Source of the DNA: Phoronis australis
Taxonomy: Eukaryota; Phoronida; Phoronidae
Length of the DNA: 64,000 nucleotides
Assembly: GCA_002633005.1 (NCBI GenBank)
Contig: NMRA01000412.1
Span: forward strand, 76,614-140,613
Direction of reading: 5' to 3'
The notes beneath the pieces are model-generated. The model saw only the letters and a program-made list of their open reading frames with translations, was not told the DNA's origin and did not search any database. The translations under genes were made by a program, and so were the position numbers. How positions within the stretch are numbered: position 1 is the first letter of the stretch; the number at the start of each line of letters is the position of its first letter. Positions 36,802 to 47,127 of the stretch are shown in pieces.

Positions 36802-38991
36802 TTATTTCCTTCCCTGCTTTTTCCTAAGGGACTGTCCTTGCCCCTTGAAAGCTTCAAACCCACTGGCATCGTCCTGCAACAAACGTGCATTTCTGAATTA
36901 TGTACAGGGAAACTTAACCTTTGTTACTTAGCTTGTTAACAGTGGAATATTAACTACCACTGAGTCACTTAAATCATTCAACAATGTGGCTCTGAAACCA
37001 CAGTAAACTCATTTGGATCAAGAATGTTAACTCCCCAACAAAATCATTTTGCAAGTATGATGACACTTAGCATGAAAGAGTCAGACACAGTGAAGAAAAT
37101 ATTACTCGCCTCCAAAAAAGACAAAATGAAGCATTTAGCAACGAGAATTGTGTGTTTACTTTCTTGGAGGCAGGTATAACAGGCTATTTCCAGGTTTGGA
37201 GCTAAATACCCAAAAGGGGATTTAGTGTCCTATTCAATAGCCTCATTTTGTGGGACACAACATTACGCATGTAATTATGAGACACATCATTCATTACCTG
37301 TGTCTGTATGGGACACATCATTATGCATCTCTGTATGAGACACATCATTACATGTGTCTGTATGGGACACATCATTATGCATCTCTGTACGAGACACATC
37401 ATTACATGTGTCTGTATGGGACACATCATTATGCATCTCTGTACGAGACACATCATTACATGTGTCTGTATGGGATACATCATTATGCATCTGTAGAAGA
37501 CACATCACTACATGTACGTGTGTCTGTATGGGATACATCATAATGCATCTCTGTATGAGACACATTATTATGCGTGTCTGTATGGGACACATCATTATAA
37601 TGTGTCTGTATGGAAAATGGCAAAATGCCAAAGTGGTTGGGAGGGGAGGGTAAATTTAGAAATCAGATACGGTACTTAAATTTAAAAATCAGTTCCACAT
37701 GGACACTAGTGGAACATTTGAAGTGAGATATAAAAAGGTATAATAGTATAGTTACATGATAAAAAATTTTGAACTGCTTGGCAAATATTTCACTAAAACA
37801 AATTTTTTCAAGAACGCAAAATGTTTTCTGCTTACTTCTGACACTCCATTAGACACTTTTGGCCTTGACGCTCGGATGAATGTGATTTTCCCACGCTTGT
37901 AGTCATAGTTAGGTATTCCCCTGGAATAATGATCATATAGTTACGAGTCTTGGGTAAAAATGACATTTATTTTGTTATTTGCAGTTAACTATAAATCACA
38001 CTGAACAAATATGGGAACTTGATGTAACACTGCAATTGTAAAAGTGAGTTTTGGACAAAAGCAGCATTAATATTGGAGGAAGATTCCTGACAACAGTATA
38101 ATAACTTGGTTTGATGCAATTAGTATACTAGGCAGAATTCTGTAAACTGTTTTAAATTCAGGAAAATGTGCAACTTGTAAATTAGAATTATTTTTTATGT
38201 GGATAATAAATGATTTTCAATTAATGGTGAAAAATATTTGGACTAAAGCATTATAAAGGACTTCAAAACTGCACAAACCCAACTCATGTTTTGTGATCCA
38301 ATTGCAAGTGTTTACAAATTTTCTATTAGTGAAAATCCACGAAAATACTACACACACACTTAAATTTTCATGACATTGTGCAATTTCTACTAGACCCATT
38401 CACAGAGAACTAAAAAAGCCAAAATTGACAGAGAAGCAATAAGGAGTTGAACAACACAGCTGTGTACTAACCGTTTTATCTCTGCAGGATCTATTGATAA
38501 ATTGCCTTGACTGTCTGTTCCTTTCTTTTTACCATCTAGACGATTACCAGAGCCTTGGAATGCCTGAATAAAATACCGGCTAAACACTTCATACCGTTAC
38601 AAGAAGATTTCAACATTCTTATCAATGGTGAATGCATTTCATTGTTGACAGTTCAAAAGTCTGCTGTCAAATTTTTCTGACACAAAGGCTCAATAGAAAC
38701 TTCTTTTTCGAGCACTTTTGGATTCCTTGAAAGTATACTTGTAAAGCAACTGCCACCATTCATGATATTGCCATTTTACAAATTGACATCGGTAACAAAT
38801 CTCTGTCACTTGCTAATTACTTTCAGAAGCTAACTTTAGCATCCAGACCAAAAACACAACAATCACCCCCTTACTCTGAACACTGAGTTGTCGATGTAGT
38901 CAGAAACATCTACTGGCTCCTCATTGTGGTGCTCTGGTGGCGCCACCTGTCGTTGAGGTTCCTGGTAACCCACAGGAGGGGCAAAGTCGAC
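36802..38991 (-). CDS. UFD1: UFD1 exons 8-11: NPL4/p97-binding tail with two SHP-type motifs
   Basis: Exon 38875-38991 begins [20 protein letters not shown] and continues acidic. Exon 38472-38563 opens with [15 protein letters not shown], whose F-x-G-x-G-x-x-L is the SHP box that docks on the p97 N domain. Exon 37836-37920 encodes [17 protein letters not shown], the conserved NPL4-side segment. Exon 36802-36873 ends with [15 protein letters not shown], a second SHP-like box equivalent to human FSGEGQSLRKKGRKP. The first SHP box is the expected p97 contact; the role of the second is inferred from family pattern. Confidence 0.94.
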
Positions 38992-41900
38992 CTACAGAAT
39001 TCAAAGCAGGTTCACAGATGTGTTCATAACTTTAGGAATTTCAAATCCCATACATACAAATGAGGCCTATTTTGGCTTAATAATCAACTGCTTCATTCTT
39101 TATCTTATTTTGAAGTTGGCTACTTTTGACTCACAGATGTGAGGGTCACGATAACTTTTCCCCTCACACTACTGGCCATCAATTACGTACAGGTCTCAAA
39201 ATATCTTATTTGTTACAACAAAGAGAGCACGCTAGACCATAAAAAAGAGGAGCTATTTCCACAATCTGAAAAAATAAATCATTTAGTTGATGTACACCTT
39301 GAACATGCCTCACAAAAAATACCAAAACTTTACCAGTTCCATCTCAAAGGGTTATTAATGGTAAAGTTACTAAACAAAGTAAACTAAAGCCTAAGTTTAC
39401 GTAAACAAGATTCCTGAATGAATGTTCGCGGCACTTCAACAAACTATACTTAATGCCACATCACTGCTGTAAATGAAAGTGGCAACAAGCATTCAGGAAA
39501 TAAATTTCATGATACAGACTTACAATAATTATTAAATATCAAGAAATTTTGCCCTAGTCTGTGTTTTGAGTACATGTGAATCATATGCAGTCTCTCAACA
39601 AAAGAACTTACATTCATGTCACATTCAATGATAGAAACCGCTTTTCCAGGTTTGGTCTCAAGAACACACAATTCATAAATCTGCAATTGGAGGTAAAATG
39701 AAAAAATTAAGCAGAATTCGTTAGCTAATCCTAAACAAAATATGGATTCTGGATTTTGTTTTGGACTGCATCAAGAACATTTTCTACTACCAAGAATGCA
39801 AAGTTGACATAATTTTGTTTTTAATGCCAATAATTTTCACTGAATGATATATATTAAATACAATGACAGCATTGTGAACAAAATGGAGCAAGCATTCCAA
39901 AGAATACAGACTCAAGGATGGTTGCCTTTACGGCACTTGAATTCCTTAGAAATGACACAGAAAGTACTTCTCACCGAGTCATTTGAAAATTATCCACTTT
40001 AATGTTGCCTACAATGACAAAAAGAGAATTGACTTTCTCCACTTTTTTGAAAACTTTAATTGTATTTAACAGGCTTTTTATGATTGAGGTATGTGTAACA
40101 CAGAAATGTCATCACTTGAACTGTTTGCAGGTGTACTTTCCAAAATCCTGATGATAAAAACATTGAATTTAGTGAAACTCTTAATACTTACTCTATTGTT
40201 GTATGTGATGGCCACAACATCGCCTTCACTCAGGCAAGCAAAGTTCCTCAACGCCTGCTCCAAACTGGTGCATGGTTAAGGAAATCCAAATTATTCACCT
40301 GAATTGTTAATGGCAAGTGGGAAAGATTACTTGTGAGCACTCGTTGGTGCTCACAAGCAACTAAGTTTCAGAACAACTACGTGGAGCAAGCCAAACAATT
40401 AGAAAATATAGTAAACTACCACAAAGCAGTGATGAATGTCTACATCTGGGAACTAGCATCTAATCTCAACTAATAATTGACCACTTGCATGCCGCGCTTC
40501 GAGTAAACTTTGAAACACTTGAATCGTGCGTCACGATTGGTTAAGATTGGAGTCTGAATCTGAGAAGAGTCCGAGTTTGAAGACTAGATCCTGGGCAATA
40601 GAGACTCCTATTACTGTGACTGAAGTGGGTCACAAAAGAAGCACACTAACGAGAACAGGGCTTACCATGAGATTGGGCATTTTATGTTGCTGCTATTGAA
40701 CCCCAGGGCCCTCTTTCACCTAAGCTGAAAGGAACCTGAGCCTTCTGAAAGGGCAACATTCTCATATGATTGGTAAAATCATTACCTCCCTTCAAGATAA
40801 TTTCTTACTTAAAAAACTTTCAATGGGAAATAAGACTTAATATCAGGGTGATTTCCATCAGATACTGAGGCTCAAGATCTTTGGATCCACAAGCCACATT
40901 CATAAATGAGGTCAAATATAAGAGATGGGAACTGCAACCTAAAAAGTTCATGGCGTTTATATACATAGTACCCCCAAAATCTTTTGCAATGATAACATAT
41001 CACATTTTCAATCTCCAAAGGATACACTGCTTTCGGATTAGTTATGTCTAGGAAATCTGTCGACTGTGGTTGGAATTTGGCAAAAGTTGCTATTGGCAGT
41101 GAAACATTTTTTACAGAAATAAACCCTTCTTCCTCCAGGAGAAGATTTCGCATCATCTGCAAAGAATGAAATATCAGTCATTACACGATGCTTTACAAGA
41201 AGCAAACATGTACAGACAATGGGCGTGGTTTTCAAAACCAAATGAACATGCTCCAAGAACGGCTAAAATTTCAATTCCTCTTGACATAAAGCAATTTTTA
41301 ACCAAGGCCAAAGAAGCAAAGTTGGTTCTGGTCTTCATCCCGATTCATTTTAAAACCTGCACTCACTGCCCACCTGCAGCAATTTCAGTCGAGGTCTTGT
41401 GTATCTTTTTTAAAGCAGTACAGAGGCACGTAAACAAGTGCACGCAAGGTTTGAAACACCATGATTTGCCAAGCAATGATAAAAAATACTTTTTGCTTGT
41501 CTCAGGTGGATTTTCTGTTCTGAAAAAAGTGACTAACTAAAAAATACTACTCCACCGGCTCGAATTTCACAAACCAGAACTGATTAATAATATAGTTACT
41601 TTTTGGGCCTTACTAGCTATTTTTAAATCATAGGTTATTATTCACCTGTTCAATTAAACCATTTTCAAAATGCTAGGCTATGACAGAAACAGACACAAAC
41701 AAAATCATGCAATGTTTGTTTGTACTTCACATTAAGTTGTTTCTTTGAAAAATTTGTGACTTTTCACCAAGACCATCAACATAAAAATTTCACTCAAAAC
41801 TTGTAGCTAATTTAGCTACAAAGGTGTGTCTGAGGTTTTCTTAAAAGGCAACCAATTTGTTTACACAAAGTCAGTTTCTTCCACAAGAGGGAATTTAAGC

Positions 41901-44900
41901 GCGACTGGATTTACAAAACTCAAAAAGGTGTTCAAAACACTGTGCGGAATTTCTGTGTTAAGCTTTGGAATAAAATCCATCTAACTGGTACCAAAGACCC
42001 AAAATGAAATAATTTGCTTAAAAATGACTAATCCCCCAATACTTTAGAATCGTTGCATAGGTTTTCAAAGTTGACACAAGAAAGCTTAACTCATCACAGC
42101 AAAATTCAAACTCAACGCAATGACGAGTAAAAACAAGTGGTGGAAAACAGTGAATGATAATCAAGCATCATTTTCAAGCATCAATAGTATCGGGATTGGG
42201 TGCAATACACCACAAATATTTTACTCACCCAATACGGCAGATAGACTCTACCTTCGTCAGCCACAAACTCCAACACACCACAGTGTGTCTCTCTGCCTGT
42301 GGTACTGTTGGTCAGCTTGAACAACATCGGGTACTGGATGTTAAGTCGGGCTAGAAAACACAGGTAAAGTGATTGTGATTGTAACGCGTCATTCAACTAC
42401 CATGTATCAACTGTAAAATTATTGGAATATTTCGATAGAATGTGATTCCCAAGTCTTTCATGCCAACTCAGAAGCTTCCAAAAACTGACTCAATGACAGA
42501 AAATGACTTTTTAAGGAAATGCCGCTGAACATTAAATGTTAACACCTCCACACTACATCCAATATTAAATGATCAACATATTTACATGAGGTACGAATTT
42601 TCTGAGTTAGTCCCTTGTCACAGTTTTGACATTTCTCAACAAGTCATTTCATGCAGTTGCATGTCGAAATACATTTTTTCCAGAAAAGAAAATTTTCAAA
42701 AACATTATGGATGAAGTAACAAGAATGTTCCTTAAATAAGGAATGACTGGCATTTCTGCATCGTTAGCTACATGACATCATTATTTAAATATTAAATGGA
42801 TTCGAAAAATTACTTACTCAGAGTATCCAGAGCAGACGGAGGCATGATAACTGAAAGGAAAATTATAACATTCAGCTTTGTCAATGGAAAACCTTAAATG
42901 TAAGGGCAATCAATTTTAAGAATCAATAAAATACAATTAAATAAAAATCATAAGATCTTGAATCTTTTCTCTGCCATTCACTAAACTTTATGCAAAAATG
43001 ATACAAAACATTTTTTAAAAATTTGGAGCAGCATTCGCCCTGTTTAGCCAAGTGGTAGAAAACGAAAAAGGCCTTTTACTCCCAAAAAATAGGTTTCGTA
43101 GCATGTCTTACTGTGAAAATGTAAAGCCAAATTCCTCTATTTTTGTTTTTAAGCCCAGCTAGGTATAAACTATCAAATGCAGTTTTACGAATCTAAATTG
43201 TGGAAAACAGTGCATAAATCAAAGCTGCATCTTTTGAAAAGTTAAATTTTGAATCCAGCCACATAATTTTTAAAACACCATACAAACTATTAGGGACAAT
43301 AGTCTGAGGCTACTCATCAGCTGAAACAATTTCAACGTCTTTCTACAGAAGATTGGTGAGATCAGATGACGCTGTGAAGTGAAGTAAAGATGTCCCCCTG
43401 TGAACAGTACAGTTAGGCAATGGAACAAGGTCAAGATCATCCAATGGTCATCGGTTGACTCTTTAAAGTTGCTAAATTCTTGTTCTTACCATTTTGGGTT
43501 GGTGTTGAGTTGTTTGGAATTGAAACAACTCAATATTCTATAGGTTTCGCAAGGTTTTGTTTTTTTCCATAAACAAGCTGAGGTCACTGGCATTTGATTG
43601 GTAATGTTTCAGATTTTTCTGCTAGCAGAGACTGAATAATTTTTTCAGAACATTAGAGAATGCAATGACATCTGGTTTTGGGAATTTTTTGAGCTAAGAT
43701 CAAATATCATGGTTTGTTTTGACGTATATCATACAAAAATCTGTTCAATTAGGATTTTAACCATCTTATTCGTCGAACTCGAATCCAACAACTTTAAAGT
43801 CACATTCAAATAAAAACATTTTCACAGAGAGCACCTCTTAAACTAAACTTTTGTTTGTCCCTGGCTACAGATGAAATATTATCCAACTGTTCATGGTTAC
43901 GAGGGAGGCCCTATAATTGATCAAGCCTCAGAACCCTCCAAAATGTAGATTGGCCACTATTGTCACTTGAGGAAAAAATGACAGAGATGAATATGAATAT
44001 TACTTTTATAATTAATTCTTAACAAAGAGAATAACACTCACTCTTTCCACCTCTTTCAACATCCGGTCGTTCGTTACCAGGCAACATAGAAACAGAGAAG
44101 CATCTGTAGGTTTCATTAAAATCTCTGGGTCTGCTGCTGAAACTGAACTGAAAACAAAAAGGGATGTATAAAACTGAAGGTGGAGACACTAGACGTGGCC
44201 TTGACAATAGAGGTCCTAAATATTTCATAGAGTAAGCCAGTGCACGCTATCAATGCCCAAGAATTTCAAACCGAGATGAAATAATTTTTTTCATGGGACT
44301 GATAAACCATCACCCTGGTTAAAAAACACAACTTTCGATTTGGGATACTTACCATTATCAATTCAATTTTATCTTGTTCCTTACTCAGATTTAGAAATGG
44401 TTTCTAGGCTAAACAAGAACTGACAGTCCATTACTGTTTCAGATCAACCTTATTTTGCTCATTACGGTGCTTTAGTTTCGACCACCCAAGCAGTATTATG
44501 TCCGTTTGCAAAATCCAAGGCATTTTAATGTCAATTCAATTCAAACATGTTAACAAACATTGCTTTGGAAGGGCAAATGCACTTGTAAGCTTTTTTGATA
44601 CCAAACCATCGTTTATCATGTCCCACAAAGCACAAATTGGGTCAAGCTCAAGTCGAACCTTCAAACTCTGGCTGGCTAGAATATATCAAGTAAACAGTAC
44701 TCTATCTTATCATTAAAACAGTCAGTGAACTCCATCTGGTCCATTGTTTTATCCCATACGTGTTGATTCAGTCGAGTAAAAACAGCCATGTGATAATGTT
44801 TTCCGTATTCACCTCCCGCACTACTTCAACAGTGACCTTTGACATGGAAAGTTCAACGACTCTACGTTGTTAGCCAGTTCAATCATTAAACTTTCCGAAT

Positions 44901-46797
44901 ATAGTTTAAATACAATTGCAGCAGTATACATAACACTTGACATGGAATCTGGTCTCAAACGTAACATCTGGTACAAAACTGTTAATTATATGACACTTCT
45001 ATCTCAGTTTTCAATTGCTAAATATTTTATCGTCTGCAACTCAGGCACCGATTCCTTGGTAACTACAATATCAAATATTGTTGTTATTTAGCTATTTTCA
45101 GGAAATGTTATCAGATGTACAATTACAATTGTTTTCATCTTTGTTATCTCTTTTCAAGTAAGATATTGTTACATTTAAAACTGTTTCTTTTACTAGAGAA
45201 AAGTTGTTAGCTATCACGCAATTATATACATATAGGATGTGATCCGCCACGTGAACAGTCTGGTATTTAAAAAATCTGCCGAAAAAATGAAAGAAACTTG
45301 GGAATTCGAAGTGTATGGGATGAATACAAAACTCGACATTATTCTTCCATCTTGGTCGATACGTAGAATGATGTCTTGTGAGATATTACTCTCGGTATGT
45401 TTTGTGTATTTGCCGTGTGCTATAACTAGTTTGGAAAAACTGTTCTCTTGCACACTAAAACACGAACCATGAGAACAAAGTTCTTCAAAAATGGTGTTGT
45501 ACTGTATGTGGTTTTAAGATGGTTTAATAAATAATGTCAAAAAGGAGTAAGAATACAAAATTAAGGGAAGACAGAAGTCGGAGTTCAAGGATATGTGAAA
45601 ATCTATAAAAAAGTCAAAATTTGGCTCATATTGGAACTGCTGAATGGTTAGTGTGTGTTTTAAACAGTCATGTTCCACTGACAAATATTGAGACTTTCGT
45701 GATTTCTTATTTATTAAGATATAAGTCGCATAAAAAAGGATACAGTCAGACTACTTTTGGGATACCAAAAGAGTACAATTTGTGAATGCATTCCATGTGT
45801 ACGCCCTAGTCGCGGGGGTTTACACCTCATCAGAAATTGCGGGGAAGTAGAATTTACACACTTCAAATTAAGTGTCAGCAGATTGCGAAATGTATGCCAA
45901 CCTAGCCTTGGTACAAAGCTGTATATAAATATACAGCTTTGCACCGATGTCGGTAAAAAAGTGGTAAGATAAAATCTGACACAAAATTAGTGTCATTAAA
46001 AACTACAGTCTTCCTTGAGTAAACAAAAATATTTAACAGTGTTGGAAAAAATGGCGTTCTGCCGTTATTCTGCTGCTAAAGTTGTGGAGCGATCTTTAGC
46101 GACGGCTTTCGGCGCCATGAAATATTGCGACACCTATTGGCCAGTTCTTTTTTCGCCGATTCTTCAATCAACTGCTATTCTTTCACGAGCTTGCGTACAG
46201 TCATCACAACAAATTATTGGAACTGGTTTCACTTCCTTATAATTTTTTAGAATTCCAATACCCAAAAACAAATTTTGCTTCTCCGAACTTGTCGCGAAAA
46301 TTTAGGAAATGGCGCGTGTGTGTGACACGAGCATATTGTTTTCGAAATGACGACATACTTTGCATAGAAAAGGCGGATAGTTACGCAAGAAAATGAAGTT
46401 TATTGCATTGTTTTTCACTTAAACGGCTGTAACGGGCAAGGTGGGCAAGGTGAGTATCGGTTGATTCCCAGATTTTGCATGCACCCCATCCGGTCTTTAG
46501 CTTTACACTTTGATACAAGTTTCACAGCGCGGTAACGAGCAGAACTACCCTGGCTGCGTGCAATTTCGGGGTCTACAGTGGTACCTAGCTGTATTTTGAC
46601 GATAGTCTTCGTACAGCTAGCTGGCTGGCTACTTAGAATAACCTTGCCCTTGCCTTGGCTTGGAATTAACTAATTCCCATTAAAACGACAAATATGCCCT
46701 GGCGCAAACAGTCGAGATACCTTTTCTGTCTAATCAGATTCTCAAATGAAATGATTTTTAAGGCAGCAAATAATAATACATGAGTCTTAATTACCAT
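36802..46797 (-). CDS. UFD1: UFD1, ubiquitin recognition factor of the p97-NPL4-UFD1 complex (complete, 11 coding exons)
   Basis: UFD1 with NPL4 brings polyubiquitylated substrates to the AAA+ unfoldase p97/VCP (ERAD, and removal of the replicative helicase). Coding exons in gene order: 46795-46797 (ATG only), 44042-44147, 42818-42850, 42229-42350, 41026-41156, 40192-40264, 39612-39680, 38875-38991, 38472-38563, 37836-37920, 36802-36873 (TAA). They sum to 903 nt, so 300 residues; human UFD1 is 307. All junctions are GT-AG and in phase. Landmarks: [108 protein letters not shown]. Tail-to-tail with DEPDC5, head-to-head with CDC45. Identification is from remembered family sequence. Confidence 0.96.
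37278..37610. repeat. 54-bp minisatellite in UFD1 intron 10
   Basis: About six copies of a dimeric 54-bp unit: a 28-bp half (GAGACACATCATTACATGTG plus TCTGTATG) and a 26-bp half (GGACACATCATTATGCATCT plus CTGTAC). The central copies are nearly identical and the edge copies are diverged. Because 54 is a multiple of three, long open frames appear on both strands. They are repeat artefacts (Met/His/Cys/Tyr-rich), not genes. Confidence 0.92.
39612..44147 (-). CDS. UFD1: UFD1 exons 2-7: N-terminal UT3 ubiquitin-binding domain
   Basis: These exons encode the double-psi-barrel plus mixed alpha/beta UT3 fold that binds polyubiquitin. Order: [11 protein letters not shown] (44042-44147), IIMPPSALD (42818-42850, a 33-nt micro-exon), the YPMLFKLTN...[10 protein letters not shown] exon (42229-42350), [18 protein letters not shown] to NPKA (41026-41156), [19 protein letters not shown] (40192-40264) and [20 protein letters not shown] (39612-39680). 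Exon 41026-41156 ends at a weak GTATCC donor, but only that boundary restores the AVLEQAL reading frame. The short exons match a domain with no tolerance for length change. Confidence 0.95.
44148..46794 (-). other. UFD1 intron 1 (2.6 kb) with one strong hairpin
   Basis: It separates the ATG-only exon from exon 2. The donor is GTAATT and the acceptor is TTTTGTTTTCAG. Only the hairpin at 45914-45941 stands out; open frames here have no conserved content. Confidence 0.6.
45914..45941. repeat. Perfect 12-bp hairpin, AT-rich loop
   Basis: CAAAGCTGTATA, loop TAAA, TATACAGCTTTG. The flanks GGTA and CACC extend pairing with one mismatch, and ACCGATGTCGGT follows directly. It could be the centre of a small inverted-repeat element or a transcribed hairpin in the UFD1 intron. 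No second copy was seen. Confidence 0.55.
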
Positions 46798-47127
46798 TTT
46801 GACTTTCGTACTTTCGGTTCAGTCGGATGAGACAGCAAACTACAAACTGAAAATCATGTAACTTCGCTATTTTCGTTGCACACGAAAACGTAAACAAAGC
46901 TCCAGCATATCATAAAAATTAAATATTCAATTATGTACTATTGAGGTACATTACTGAATAATGAATATTATAAATTGTTTTAAAATGTTTAAAACTACCG
47001 AATATTTGAATTTAATACGTAATATTATTTTATCAAAAATTTAACCAATGAGAGAGAGAGTCTGCAGACACTGCATTCCTGTACGCGCCAGAATATAAAG
47101 TTGTCGAAGAAAGAAGAACTGCCAAAC
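46798..47127. promoter_or_regulatory. Divergent UFD1-CDC45 promoter region
   Basis: 330 bp separate the UFD1 ATG (minus strand) from the CDC45 ATG (plus strand), so both 5' UTRs and core promoters must lie here, unless either gene has an upstream non-coding exon. The UFD1 side has moderate GC; the middle (46910-47040) is very AT-rich. A CCAAT box lies at 47045-47049 on the CDC45 side. No TATA box is placed usefully for either gene. Confidence 0.75.
47045..47049 (+). promoter_or_regulatory. CCAAT box upstream of CDC45
   Basis: AACCAATGAG, a good NF-Y type core, lies 79 bp before the CDC45 ATG. This is inferred from motif and position only. A GA run (GAGAGAGAGAG) follows directly. Confidence 0.4.

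Noticed and set aside
37202-37653. Open frames of 60-114 aa on both strands
   Set aside because: They are translations of the 54-bp minisatellite in UFD1 intron 10, present in several frames at once.
46015-46242. 75-aa frame starting with Met in UFD1 intron 1
   Set aside because: No recognisable domain or splice evidence; it lies on the strand opposite UFD1 inside its intron.
47094-47100. TATAAAG upstream of CDC45
   Set aside because: It lies only 28-34 bp before the ATG, so a start site 25-30 bp downstream would fall at or after the start codon.
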